DNA of 64,000 nucleotides from Paenibacillus sp. FSL M7-0420 (GTDB taxonomy: Bacteria; Bacillota; Bacilli; Paenibacillales; Paenibacillaceae), in the NCBI RefSeq assembly GCF_038002345.1, contig NZ_JBBOCJ010000001.1, forward strand, positions 1,674,001-1,738,000, in the 5' to 3' direction. The notes under the pieces are model-generated. The model was given only the letters and a program-made list of their open reading frames with translations. It was not told where the DNA came from and searched no databases. Shown one piece after another: positions 53,170-62,141 of this stretch. The position numbers and the translations under genes are program-made. Within the stretch, counting starts at the first letter, position 1. The number at the start of each line of letters is the position of its first letter.

Positions 53170-53355
53170 AAATCCTGCACTAAATACAACATTCGTACCT
53201 CTGAAGCAGCAAATTGCGGGAAATCCTGCCCAGAATGCAATATATCTCAGCCAATGCCCCGCTACACCGGTAACATTCCTGCAAAATATGCAACATTAGG
53301 CGTTCTCAAGCTGCAATCCGTTAGAAATCCTGCAAAATGTGCAACATTCAGCGAG
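53170..53355 (+). repeat. family D tandem array, four units, 51-53 bp pitch
   Basis: TCCTGC starts units at 53173, 53224, 53277 and 53328, so the spacings are 51, 53 and 51. The best conserved part is TCCTGCAAAATGTGCAACAT in the last unit, containing the dyad AATGT-GCA-ACATT. The array fills most of the 428-bp gap between the zapA fusion gene and the sensor operon; I see no clear terminator in the first 130 bp of that gap. Confidence 0.75.
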
Positions 53356-53400
53356 CCCAGGCTGCTTTGAGGAGCACAGGTGCCCTCAACACAATAACTG

Positions 53401-53415
53401 TTGCAACCGGTTACA
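53401..53415 (+). promoter_or_regulatory. candidate CcpA (cre) site before the xylose sensor operon
   Basis: TTGCAACCGGTTACA fits the degenerate consensus WTGNAANCGNWNNCW at every fixed position and has the palindromic core AACCGGTT. It lies 34 bp before the start codon. Confidence 0.55.
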
Positions 53416-53448
53416 ACCCGGGGTAGGATGTTGGTTGAGGTGAACGGG

Positions 53449-54438
53449 ATGGATAAGAAATGGGTAAGCGGCGTTGGGGTTATTGTGCTTTTTATACTGT
53501 TGTCCTATTTGTTTATAGGCTTCGCGCGCCATTCTGCCCGGATGGGCAATATTGTCAAGGAATTAAGCGGCAAGCCCAGTCAGGAGAAGCCCGGATATCA
53601 TATTGTGCTGATCGAGCAGGAGCGGTACCACCCGTACTGGGAAATGGTCGAGAAGGGGGCCGCAGAGGCCGCAGCGAAATACGGGATAGAGATCGAATTC
53701 ACGGGACCGGTGCGCAATAACATGGAGGAGCAGATCAGCCTGCTGGAAAAAGCGATTGCCGCCCAGGTGGATGCCATCATCGTGCAGGGGCTCAACGACG
53801 AGAAGTTCACGCCGGTGATTGATAAGGCCGTGAACCGGGGGATTCCGGTGATCACGATTGACACGGATGCTCCGGCCAGCCGGAGACTGGCCTATGTGGG
53901 CACTGACAATGTAGCTGCCGGTGAGGCGCTGGGGCGCATGGTAGTGAAGACGACTGGCGGAAAAGGCAAAATAGGCGTAATCATCGGCAGCGAGCTGGCC
54001 AAGAACCAGCTTCAGCGTCTGGACGGGCTGAAGAACATCGTGAAGGACTACGGCGGCATGGAGATTGTCGATGTCCGCAGTTCCAACATCTCGCATATGG
54101 AGGCGATCCAGCAGGCGGCAGATATGCTGCGGTATCATCCGGAGATCGATGTCATGGTCGGGACCAGTTCAACGGACGCGCTGGGGGTCTTGCAGGCATC
54201 GAGAAGCCTGAAGCACGGGCCGCTGACCATTATCGGCTTCGATAATCAGGCGGAGACGCTGGATGCCATCAGCCGGGGAGCGATCACAGCGACTGTTGCG
54301 CAGCAGCCCTACCTGATGGGGAATATGGCGGTCCGGCTCCTCCATGAGCATTTTAATGGTGCCCAGTTACAGCCCAGGTACTATACCGGTGTGAAGGTGC
54401 TGGATAAGACCAATGTGCAGGAGGGAGAGAGCCTATGA
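53449..54438 (+). CDS. membrane-anchored sugar-binding sensor protein (XylFII-like)
   Basis: This 329-residue protein has an N-terminal membrane helix (about residues 4-26, VSGVGVIVLFILLSYLFIGF) and a periplasmic-binding-protein type 1 domain of the RbsB kind (YHPYWEMVEKGAAEAAAKYG, DAIIVQGLNDEKFTPVIDKA, ITIDTDAPASRRLAYVGTDN). It has no lipobox, so it is anchored, not lipidated. Its stop overlaps the kinase start (ATGA). In Clostridium, XylFII binds xylose and signals through LytS and YesN to xylFGH; gene order here is the same. ATG 53449 follows GAGGTGA. Confidence 0.87.
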   Translation: MDKKWVSGVGVIVLFILLSYLFIGFARHSARMGNIVKELSGKPSQEKPGYHIVLIEQERYHPYWEMVEKGAAEAAAKYGIEIEFTGPVRNNMEEQISLLEKAIAAQVDAIIVQGLNDEKFTPVIDKAVNRGIPVITIDTDAPASRRLAYVGTDNVAAGEALGRMVVKTTGGKGKIGVIIGSELAKNQLQRLDGLKNIVKDYGGMEIVDVRSSNISHMEAIQQAADMLRYHPEIDVMVGTSSTDALGVLQASRSLKHGPLTIIGFDNQAETLDAISRGAITATVAQQPYLMGNMAVRLLHEHFNGAQLQPRYYTGVKVLDKTNVQEGESL

Positions 54439-55868
54439 GTATCCGCCTGAAGCTGCTGATCTGCATTCCGCTGCTGGTGCTGCTGATGAGCTCGGTCTCC
54501 TTCGTACTGTTCCAGAGCGGGAAGAATGTGCAGGAGAGCTACCACCTGATGATGAACCGGATCATGCTGTATAAGGAGGTATCCTATGAGGTCGGCGAGA
54601 ATATGCGCTCCTTGAACCGCTTCATTATGCAGGTGGATACAGACAGCTTCCCGGAGGTGGAGAAGCATCTGGGCGCGGTACTCGAGCTGCGCAGCAGGCT
54701 GGACGGGATGAATACCATCGGGGGCAGCGGCCTTCCGCTGATGAACTACAGCCACCTTATTGATACTTTTGTCGAGCAGGCGGGCCAGATGATCACGGAG
54801 ATTGACGGACAGGATGCGAATTCGCTGGCAGGGGCCTATATCGAGGCAGAGCAGACGCAGCGGTTCATCCGTGAGGAGGCCCAGGAGCTGGTCGATCTGG
54901 AGCTGGACCAATATAAGCCGATCTACGCTGAGATTATGTCCACGACAGCGAAGCTGAACCGGATGGGCAGTCTGCTGGTGATTACCGCGGCGCTGCTTAG
55001 CATCTGTATGGCAGTCTGGCTGTCCAGCAGCATTACCGGACCGATCCGCCGCCTGGTGGCAACGGCCAAGCAAATCTCGAAGGGACGGATGGATACCAAG
55101 GCGCCGGAGAGCGCGGGGAACGATGAGATCAGCATACTGTGCCGCGCTTTTAACGGGATGATCGATAATATCCAGGAGCTGATGAAGGAGAATATCAAGA
55201 GTGCGGAGAAGGACCGGCTGGTCAAGGAGCTGGAGCTGAAAATGCTGCAGAGCCAGATCAATCCGCATTTCCTGTTCAACACACTGAATTCCATCGCCAA
55301 GCTTGCGTACCTTGAAGGGGCGGCGAGAACCAGCGATCTGACCGTGTCCGTCTCGCGTCTGCTCCGCTATAATCTGCAAAAGCTGGACCAGGCCGTTCCG
55401 CTGCGCGAGGAGGTCGAGCATGTGAACGAGTATATCAACATCCAGCGGGCCCGCTTCCGGGACCGGATTGCTTTTGAGATGGAGATTGATGAGGAGGCGA
55501 TGGACGGGATGGTGCCGTGTCTGACGCTGCAGCCGATCTTCGAGAATGCCTTCGTTCACGGTCTGGAGCAAATGGAGGAGGGGGCTAAGCTAACGCTGTC
55601 CATCCGTTACCGCAGCGGGCAGGTGGAGATTGTAATTAGCGATAACGGAGCGGGCATGAACCGCGAGACGGTAGCCCGTCTAATGGGCTCGATTCAGCAG
55701 GAGGCGCCGCATTCCAGCGGCAAGGGCCAGTCTACCGGACTTGGGACACATAATGTTTTTAAAAGACTGCATTTATTCTTCGACGGCCAGCAGCTCATCG
55801 AGATCAACAGCAGTGAAGGGCAGGGGACGGCGGTGCTGTTCCGGCTACCCTTCCAGACCTCGGCCTAG
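54435..55868 (+). CDS. sensor histidine kinase, LytS/YesM type
   Basis: This 477-residue kinase has membrane helices at about 5-25 and 175-200 around a small extracellular domain, then HAMP (about 200-252), then the His_kinase domain with the phospho-His in QSQINPHFLFNTLNSIAKLA. The HATPase domain has its N-box in LQPIFENAFVHGLEQ and GLGTHNVFKRL near the end. It overlaps the sugar-binding sensor gene and precedes the response regulator by 36 bp. The small sensor domain fits a kinase that reads ligand state from the anchored binding protein. Confidence 0.93.
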   Translation: MSIRLKLLICIPLLVLLMSSVSFVLFQSGKNVQESYHLMMNRIMLYKEVSYEVGENMRSLNRFIMQVDTDSFPEVEKHLGAVLELRSRLDGMNTIGGSGLPLMNYSHLIDTFVEQAGQMITEIDGQDANSLAGAYIEAEQTQRFIREEAQELVDLELDQYKPIYAEIMSTTAKLNRMGSLLVITAALLSICMAVWLSSSITGPIRRLVATAKQISKGRMDTKAPESAGNDEISILCRAFNGMIDNIQELMKENIKSAEKDRLVKELELKMLQSQINPHFLFNTLNSIAKLAYLEGAARTSDLTVSVSRLLRYNLQKLDQAVPLREEVEHVNEYINIQRARFRDRIAFEMEIDEEAMDGMVPCLTLQPIFENAFVHGLEQMEEGAKLTLSIRYRSGQVEIVISDNGAGMNRETVARLMGSIQQEAPHSSGKGQSTGLGTHNVFKRLHLFFDGQQLIEINSSEGQGTAVLFRLPFQTSA

Positions 55869-55904
55869 AGGCACTCATCCGAAGTGAAGGGGGAAACGAT
55901 AACG

Positions 55905-57485
55905 ATGTACAAGCTGCTGATCGCAGATGATGAAGCACTGGAGCGGGAGGGGCTGGAGCTGATGATCCGGCATCTGATCCCGGACAAATTCGAATTCCTG
56001 CATGCGGGGAACGGGCGGAAGGCGATTCAGCTGGCGGAGGAGCACCGGCCGGATATGATTTTCATGGATATTAAGATGCCCGGGATTCAGGGACTGGAGG
56101 CGGTGCGGCAGATCCGGGAGAAGCTTCCGGCGGCGCAGATTGTGATGATTACGGCCCATGACTACTTCGCGTATGCCAAGGAAGGGCTGCTGCTGGGTGT
56201 GCGCGACTATCTGCTGAAGCCGGCCCGGCGGGAAGAGGTTGCGGAGGTGCTGAGGAAGCTGATGGCGGTCATAGAGGAGGCGCGGGCGCGCAGGAATGAG
56301 CAGCTGGAGCTGCAGGAAAAGCTGGCCCATCTGCTGCCGCTGGCCGAGAATGAGCTGACCCTGATGCTGATGCTGGAGCATGTGCAGGATCTGGAGCCGG
56401 AGCAGCTGGCCGGGCTGCTGGAGCTGCACTTCAGCAAGGGCTACGCGATGGTCCTGTCATTCCCCCGGCATGGGGAGACGGGCTGGGAGACATTCCGGCA
56501 GTCCAAGCGGGAGATCTATGAGGCGGTCAAGCAGTTTGCCAAAACAGGACTGGGCTGCCTCGCCGGACCGCTGATCGGGCATCAGCTGGCGCTGTTCATT
56601 CCCTTGCCGCCGGGGAGGACCGGATATTCCCAGCGTGTCAGCTCGCTGGACTGGGGAGAGCGGCTCCGCACCTATGCCCGGGAACGCTTCGGCCTGCCCC
56701 TCGGCATCGGGATCGGCTCGATCCGTGAAGGCTGGGACGGGCTTAGCCGTTCCTACCGCGAAGCCGTCCGGGTATGTGCGGACCACCAGCATTCATTGGG
56801 TGTGCACCATTACGATGATATGATCCAGAGCTCGGGGCAGACGGCGGTCTCGCTGGATGAAGAGAAGAAGCTGCTTACCGCCCTGCTCCAGCGCAGCAAG
56901 CAGGAGGCCGCCCAGCGCTTCAGCCTGCTGTATGACTCCTTCGAGCAGGGAGGGGAGCAGCCGCTGTCCGCCGTGCGCGGGGAGGTAACCGGCCTGCTGC
57001 TGTTCCTGGCCAGAGGCGTTCACTCCACGGCCGGTGCGGAGCTGCTGGCTTCGCTGAATGCAGCGGAAGATCCGCATGCTCTGCGGTTAAGCGCGGAGGC
57101 CTGGCTGGAGCGGCTGATCGATGGCCTGGAGGAGGAGCAGGAGCATCACCGGTCCCATGTGCATCAGCGGGCGCTGCTCTATATCAGCCAGAAGTACAAA
57201 GAGGATATCTCGATGGAGCAGACGGCTGAATACGTGAACCTGAGCCCGCACTATTTCAGCAAATTATTCCGGCAGCATGAAGGAGAGACCTTCATCGACT
57301 ATGTCACACGGCTGCGGATGAATGAAGCGAAACGCCTGATCTCTGAGGATCAGCTGAACCTGAAGGAAATCTGCTATGAAGTAGGCTATAAGGACCCGAA
57401 TTATTTCAGCCGGGTCTTCAAGAAGGCTGCGGGGATGACGCCAAGCGAATTCCGCCAGCAGCAGGAGAAGCCGGGTCCTTGCTGA
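55905..57485 (+). CDS. response regulator with AraC-type DNA-binding domain (YesN-like)
   Basis: This 526-residue regulator has a receiver domain (about 1-120) with Asp8, Asp9, phospho-acceptor Asp55 (IFMDIKMPG), Thr in MITAHD and Lys in LLKPAR. A long linker domain (about 150-400) follows, then a C-terminal AraC double helix-turn-helix (YVNLSPHYFSKLFRQHEG, EVGYKDPNYFSRVFKKAAG). ATG 55905 begins the receiver directly; GTG 55884 is a weaker choice. It should activate xylFGH downstream. The stop codon lies in the terminator stem. Confidence 0.93.
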   Translation: MYKLLIADDEALEREGLELMIRHLIPDKFEFLHAGNGRKAIQLAEEHRPDMIFMDIKMPGIQGLEAVRQIREKLPAAQIVMITAHDYFAYAKEGLLLGVRDYLLKPARREEVAEVLRKLMAVIEEARARRNEQLELQEKLAHLLPLAENELTLMLMLEHVQDLEPEQLAGLLELHFSKGYAMVLSFPRHGETGWETFRQSKREIYEAVKQFAKTGLGCLAGPLIGHQLALFIPLPPGRTGYSQRVSSLDWGERLRTYARERFGLPLGIGIGSIREGWDGLSRSYREAVRVCADHQHSLGVHHYDDMIQSSGQTAVSLDEEKKLLTALLQRSKQEAAQRFSLLYDSFEQGGEQPLSAVRGEVTGLLLFLARGVHSTAGAELLASLNAAEDPHALRLSAEAWLERLIDGLEEEQEHHRSHVHQRALLYISQKYKEDISMEQTAEYVNLSPHYFSKLFRQHEGETFIDYVTRLRMNEAKRLISEDQLNLKEICYEVGYKDPNYFSRVFKKAAGMTPSEFRQQQEKPGPC

Positions 57486-57504
57486 GCGCAGCAAGGACTT
57501 TTTT
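57475..57504 (+). terminator. Rho-independent terminator overlapping the regulator stop codon
   Basis: GTCCTTGCTG pairs perfectly with CAGCAAGGAC across AGCG, followed by six T. The stop TGA (57483-57485) spans the end of the 5' arm and the first loop base. It separates the regulatory genes from xylFGH. Confidence 0.93.
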
Positions 57505-57643
57505 GTGCTGTTGCCCCGGTTTATCCTATGAAAGCCGGGGCGGAGAATTACATTACAGCAGGCAAGACCAAGAATGCGGGTGGAGGGCAAATAAGTGCAG
57601 GGAATCGCTGCTCCCGGGGCGGTTTTTCCATGCTACACTTTTT

Positions 57644-57658
57644 TTGTAAGCGCAATCA
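57644..57658 (+). promoter_or_regulatory. candidate CcpA (cre) site before xylF
   Basis: TTGTAAGCGCAATCA fits WTGNAANCGNWNNCW at every fixed position. It lies 33 bp before the GTG start, just downstream of TACACT (57633-57638), a possible -10, so bound CcpA would block transcription. Confidence 0.6.
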
Positions 57659-57691
57659 AATATAGGGCTGACGAAAAGGGGCGTAGCAATC

Positions 57692-58780
57692 GTGAGAAAA
57701 TACGGAAGAATAGTTTCCCTCGGGCTGGCGGCGATGGTGCTGGCGGCATCGGTGGCGGGCTGCGGTGTGGTCTCAAACGGTGACAACGAGAAGAAGGAGT
57801 CTGCGGGAGCGGCCAAGGACGGGGACAAAATTGTCATCGGCATGTCCATGGATACCTTGAAGGAGGAGCGCTGGCAGAAGGACCGGGATATTTTCACAGC
57901 AAAAGTACAGGAGCTTGGCGGTGAAGTGAAGGTGCTGGCGGCGAATGGAGATGATGCAACCCAGCTAAGCCAGGCGGAGCAACTGATCTCCCAGGGTGTG
58001 GATGTGCTCGTGGTCATTGCCCATAATGCGGAGGCTACGGCTCCCATCGTGGATAAGGCGCATAAGGAAGGCATCAAGGTCATTGCCTATGACCGGCTGA
58101 TTAACAATTCTGAGGTGGATTATTACATCTCCTTCGATAATGTGCGTGTTGGTGAATTCCAGGCTCAGGCGGTCATCGACAAGGCTCCGAAGGGCAATAT
58201 CGTTTACATCGGCGGCGCGGATACCGACAACAACGCCCACATGTTCAAGGAAGGTGCGATGAATATTCTGAAGCCGCTGGAAGAGAAGGGCGATATCAAA
58301 ATCGTCTACGACCAGTTCTCCAAGGACTGGAAGCCCGAAGAAGCGCTGAAGAATATGGAGAATGCGCTGACCGCGAACAATAATGATGTACAGGGCGTGG
58401 TGGCTGCGAATGACGGGACAGCAGGCGGCTCCATCCAGGCATTGACGGCACAGGGCATGGCGGGCAAAATTCCGGTATCCGGCCAGGATGCTGACCTTGC
58501 CGCTGTACAGCGCATCGCCGAAGGCACACAGCTGATGACGGTCTACAAGCCGATCAACGCAATCGCCACCAAGGCGGCGGAAATGGCGGTGGCGGCTGCC
58601 AAGGGCGAGAGCATTTCGACAGATAAGACCGTTAACAACGGTAAAATTGATGTTCCATCCGTGCTGCTTGATCCGCTTGCCGTCAACAAGGATAACCTGG
58701 ATGTGCTGATCAAGGACGGCTTCCACAAGCTGGAGGATGTGTACAAGAACGTTCCGAAGGACCAGTGGCCGAAACAATAA
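57692..58780 (+). CDS. xylF: D-xylose ABC transporter substrate-binding lipoprotein
   Basis: This 362-residue lipoprotein has a signal peptide with lipobox SVAGC (lipid Cys24), then a Ser/Lys/Glu linker, then a periplasmic-binding-protein domain very close to E. coli XylF: IGMSMDTLKEERWQKDRDIF, AYDRLINNSEVDYYISFDN, NMENALTANNNDVQGVVAAN and VSGQDADLAAVQRIAEGTQ. These contain the xylose-contacting Arg, Asp and Asn positions of the family. GTG 57692 follows AAGGGGCG. It feeds xylG and xylH and is probably controlled by the upstream regulator. Confidence 0.95.
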   Translation: MRKYGRIVSLGLAAMVLAASVAGCGVVSNGDNEKKESAGAAKDGDKIVIGMSMDTLKEERWQKDRDIFTAKVQELGGEVKVLAANGDDATQLSQAEQLISQGVDVLVVIAHNAEATAPIVDKAHKEGIKVIAYDRLINNSEVDYYISFDNVRVGEFQAQAVIDKAPKGNIVYIGGADTDNNAHMFKEGAMNILKPLEEKGDIKIVYDQFSKDWKPEEALKNMENALTANNNDVQGVVAANDGTAGGSIQALTAQGMAGKIPVSGQDADLAAVQRIAEGTQLMTVYKPINAIATKAAEMAVAAAKGESISTDKTVNNGKIDVPSVLLDPLAVNKDNLDVLIKDGFHKLEDVYKNVPKDQWPKQ

Positions 58781-58794
58781 GGGCAGCCTGTACG

Positions 58795-58836
58795 GCAAGC
58801 AGATGCGGCGCCAGTGGCGAACCCGCATCTGCTTGC
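58795..58836 (+). other. intercistronic hairpin between xylF and xylG
   Basis: GCAAGCAGATGCGG pairs perfectly with CCGCATCTGCTTGC (14 bp) around a 14-nt loop. There is no T tract, so it is more likely an mRNA-stability or processing element than a terminator. It could raise binding-protein levels over ATPase and permease. Confidence 0.7.
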
Positions 58837-58867
58837 TGCTTGAGGGCAGGAAGGAGGAACGGCAGGC

Positions 58868-60379
58868 ATGGATGTACTTGAAATGGTAGAGATCAGCAAG
58901 AGCTTCCCCGGTGTGAAGGCGCTGGACCATGTGAACTTCAAGGTGAAGCAAGGAGAGATTCACGCCTTGTGCGGAGAGAACGGCGCAGGCAAATCCACGC
59001 TGATGAAGGTGCTGAGCGGGCTGTACCCTGCGGGGACCTATGAAGGCGAAATCCGCATCGGCGGGGAGAAGAAGGCATTCCACCAAATTACCGATGCCGA
59101 GCAGGCCGGTATTGCGATTATCCATCAGGAGCTGGCGCTCGTGAAGGAGATGACCGTCGGCGAGAATATTTTCCTGGGGGCAGAGCCGGTGAAGCGCGGG
59201 GCCATCCAGTGGAATGAGCTGTACCATCAGGCTTCGCTGTGGCTGAAGAAGGTGGGGCTGAACCTGTCGCCGGATACGAAGATCGGCAATCTGGGCATCG
59301 GCCAGCAGCAGCTCGTAGAGATCGCCAAGGCGCTCTCCAAGCATACCCGGATTCTCATTCTGGATGAACCGACAGCGGCGCTGACCGAGAGCGAGGTGTC
59401 CATCCTGATGGGCATCCTGAACCAGCTGCGGCGCGAAGGGGTTACCTGTGTCTATATCTCCCACAAAATGCCCGAGGTGTTCGCGCTGGCCGATTCCATC
59501 ACCGTGCTGCGGGACGGGAAGACAGTGGCGACGCTGGACCGCCAGGCGACGAACGACGACCAGGTGGTATCGCTGATGGTCGGCCGTGAGCTGACCGAGC
59601 GCTATCCGCGCGTCCCGCATTCCCCCGGGGACAAGGTGCTTGAAGTCGCAGACTATAATGTCTGGCACCCGGAGAAGCGTCAGCAGAAGGTGCTTAGAGA
59701 TATTGGATTTACGCTCCGCCAGGGCGAAATTCTGGGTATTGCCGGGCTGATGGGGGCCGGACGGACAGAGCTGGTCAGCAGCCTGTTCGGCGCATATGGC
59801 GGAAGAAGCGAAGGCACGGTGCTGATCGAAGGCAAGGCCGTTAAGATCCGTTCCATTGCCGAAGCGATCAAGGCCGGGATTGCCCTGGTCACGGAAGACC
59901 GCAAGCGCCAGGGGCTGGTTATGGGAATGGATGTCAAGCGCAATACGACGCTGGCCACACTCGGCAAGGTCTCAAGGCTCGGAGTGATCAATGAGAATGA
60001 GGAGATCAAGTGGTCTGAGCAGTACGTAAAGGATCTGAAGACGAAGACAGCTTCGCTGGAGACGCTGGTAGGCACACTCTCCGGGGGGAACCAGCAGAAG
60101 GTGGTTATCGGCAAATGGCTGATGAGTGACCCCAAGATTCTGATTATGGACGAACCCACCCGGGGCATCGATGTCGGGGCAAAGTACGAAATCTATAATC
60201 TGATGAACAAGCTGGTAGAGCAGGGAGTAGCTATTATAATGATCTCCTCGGAGCTTCCGGAGGTGCTCGGGATGAGCGACCGGATTCTGGTGATGTGCGA
60301 AGGACAACTGGTACGGGAATATGACTGGCGCGAGGCAACGCAGGAGAATATTATGCTGGCCGCCACAGGAGGCAGATAG
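58868..60379 (+). CDS. xylG: xylose ABC transporter ATP-binding protein
   Basis: This 503-residue ATPase has two fused nucleotide-binding domains. The first has a full Walker A (CGENGAGKSTLMKVL) and Walker B (ILILDEPTAALTESE). The second has a divergent Walker A (GLMGAGRTELVSSL) with signature TLSGGNQQKVVIGKWL and Walker B ILIMDEPTRGIDVG. This is normal for XylG, RbsA and MglA. GGAGGAAC precedes ATG 58868. The permease gene starts 2 bp after the stop. Confidence 0.95.
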   Translation: MDVLEMVEISKSFPGVKALDHVNFKVKQGEIHALCGENGAGKSTLMKVLSGLYPAGTYEGEIRIGGEKKAFHQITDAEQAGIAIIHQELALVKEMTVGENIFLGAEPVKRGAIQWNELYHQASLWLKKVGLNLSPDTKIGNLGIGQQQLVEIAKALSKHTRILILDEPTAALTESEVSILMGILNQLRREGVTCVYISHKMPEVFALADSITVLRDGKTVATLDRQATNDDQVVSLMVGRELTERYPRVPHSPGDKVLEVADYNVWHPEKRQQKVLRDIGFTLRQGEILGIAGLMGAGRTELVSSLFGAYGGRSEGTVLIEGKAVKIRSIAEAIKAGIALVTEDRKRQGLVMGMDVKRNTTLATLGKVSRLGVINENEEIKWSEQYVKDLKTKTASLETLVGTLSGGNQQKVVIGKWLMSDPKILIMDEPTRGIDVGAKYEIYNLMNKLVEQGVAIIMISSELPEVLGMSDRILVMCEGQLVREYDWREATQENIMLAATGGR

Positions 60380-60381
60380 AG

Positions 60382-61575
60382 ATGCAGCTGCAAAAAGAGC
60401 TTAAGGAACCTGAAACGGTTCCGGCCGCCGGAGGATCGCGCTTGCGTACCCTGTTCGGCAAAATGGATATGCGTGCTTATACGATGATTGGCGCATTAAT
60501 TCTGATCTGGGTCCTGTTCGGCGCGTTGAATCCAACCTTCCTGACCTCGCGGAACCTGTCCAATCTGTTCACGCAGATGTCGGTGACCTCTATACTCGCC
60601 ATTGGCATGGTGCTGGTTATCGTAGCGGGCCATATCGATCTGTCCGTCGGCTCCATCGTCGGCTTGACCGGCGGGATGGCGGCGATTCTCAGCAACTGGC
60701 TGGAGCTGCCCGCTATCGTGGTCATTCTTGGTACCGTGGCCGCAGGTGCGGTGTTGGGTCTGGTGCAGGGCTGGCTGGTCGCCTATAAAATGATTCCCGC
60801 CTTCATCGTCACCCTCGGCGGGATGATGGTGTTCCGCGGGGTGCTGATGGGCGTGACTGAATCAATGACCATTCCGGTATCTGATCCGGTGCTGGCGCTG
60901 CTCGGCAATGCCTATTTTGCCTCAGGCTTCGGAATCATTCTGGGCGTACTCGCAGTGGCTCTGCTGCTGTATAGCGCGTTCACGAAGCGGCGCTCCCGCA
61001 AGAAATACGGGTTCACTGTCGCCCCGCTCGGCATGGATATCGCGAGGGTAACAGGACTGTCCCTGCTCGTGGTAGTCTTCGTGGCCTTGATGAACAACTA
61101 CAAAGGGATTCCGTTCCCGATCATCTTCGTCATTGTGCTGGCGGCCATCTTCTACTTCCTGTCCACCAAGACGACCTTCGGCCGCCATATCTATGCCATA
61201 GGCGGTAATATTGAGGCAGCGCGGCTCTCCGGGATCAACATCAAGCGCAAGACGATGATGGTCTTCATCCTCAGCGGCCTGCTCGGCTCCATCGCCGCCA
61301 TCGTGCTGACCTCCCGCCTGGCCTCGGCGACCATTACCGCAGGCAATATGGCCGAGATGGACGCCATTGCCGCCTGTGTCATCGGCGGCACCTCCCTGAT
61401 GGGCGGAGCCGGAACGGTCATCGGCGCTCTGATCGGAGCGCTGGTCATGACCTCGCTCGATAACGGCATGTCGCTGATGGGACTGGAGTCGTTCTGGCAG
61501 TATGTGGTCAAGGGCTCGATCCTGGTCATCGCCGTCTGGCTGGACATTTCAGGCCGCAGCAAGGGTGTGAAGTAA
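60382..61575 (+). CDS. xylH: xylose ABC transporter permease
   Basis: This 397-residue permease of the RbsC/XylH group has about ten membrane segments. Visible family blocks are VLVIVAGHIDLSVGSIVGLTG near the start, ALGGMMVFRG in the variant form VTLGGMMVFRG, GRHIYAIGGNIEAARLSGIN and the C-terminal GGTSLMGGAGTVIGALIGAL. It forms the membrane pore with XylG and is the last gene of xylFGH. A hairpin at 61592 follows. Confidence 0.95.
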   Translation: MQLQKELKEPETVPAAGGSRLRTLFGKMDMRAYTMIGALILIWVLFGALNPTFLTSRNLSNLFTQMSVTSILAIGMVLVIVAGHIDLSVGSIVGLTGGMAAILSNWLELPAIVVILGTVAAGAVLGLVQGWLVAYKMIPAFIVTLGGMMVFRGVLMGVTESMTIPVSDPVLALLGNAYFASGFGIILGVLAVALLLYSAFTKRRSRKKYGFTVAPLGMDIARVTGLSLLVVVFVALMNNYKGIPFPIIFVIVLAAIFYFLSTKTTFGRHIYAIGGNIEAARLSGINIKRKTMMVFILSGLLGSIAAIVLTSRLASATITAGNMAEMDAIAACVIGGTSLMGGAGTVIGALIGALVMTSLDNGMSLMGLESFWQYVVKGSILVIAVWLDISGRSKGVK

Positions 61576-61591
61576 GAGCAATTAACATGAA

Positions 61592-61627
61592 TAAGCCGGC
61601 CGGGACGATGTCCCTGCCGGTTTATTT
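61592..61627 (+). terminator. terminator after xylH
   Basis: CCGGC.GGGAC pairs with GTCCC.GCCGG across GAT, followed by TTTATTTG. Confidence 0.75.
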
Positions 61628-61653
61628 GTTGTAGTAGAAAACTATAGTATGTG

Positions 61654-61814
61654 ACGGACGGAAAACCGAACACAATGTACACGTGCTAGGTGAGTGAGCC
61701 GGATGTATGCGGAAAACCGAATATAATGTGCACGTGCGAGGGTGAGTGGGCCGGATGTATGCAAAAAAACTAATATAATATGCCAGTGCGTAGGTGAAAG
61801 AGCCACGTGCAGGC
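61654..61814. repeat. family A tandem array, three units, 51-52 bp pitch
   Basis: Units begin at 61660, 61711 and 61763. The core is GGAAAACCGAATATAATGTG in unit 2 and similar in unit 1; unit 3 is degenerate. GCACGTGC, a perfect dyad, follows in unit 2. A single unit of this family also occurs at 5.73-5.77 kb. Confidence 0.8.
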
Positions 61815-62100
61815 CAAGCGAACCCAATGAGACGCATTAGTACACCTGAATTCCTCAGATGAGGGCCGAATGAGCCCAATGAGGCGCACTAGTGCACCTG
61901 AATTCCTCGGATGAGGGCAGAACGAGCCAATGAGGTGCACTAGTACACCTGAATTCCTCAGATGAGGGCCGAACGAGCCAATGAGGTGCACTAGTACACC
62001 TGAATTCCTCAGATGAGGGCAGAACGAGCCAATGAGGTGCACTAGTGCACCTGAATTGCTCAGATGAGGGCCAGACGAGCCAATGAGGTGCACTAGTGCT
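61815..62100. repeat. family B tandem array, six units, 51-bp pitch
   Basis: AATGAG starts units at 61826, 61878, 61929, 61980, 62031 and 62082 (spacings 52, 51, 51, 51, 51). Each holds a dyad whose best form is GGTGCACTAGTGCACC, then TGAATTCCTCAGATGAGGG. Units 2-5 are nearly identical; the first and last are degenerate, and the last stops inside the dyad. Confidence 0.92.
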
Positions 62101-62141
62101 GCACAATTGCCCATGAGGCCCTGGAAAGTTGGCTAAACGAG

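Noticed and set aside
53164..53370. 68-residue open frame over the family D array
   Set aside because: It is explained by the 51-bp period; it has no ribosome binding site and an unlikely composition.
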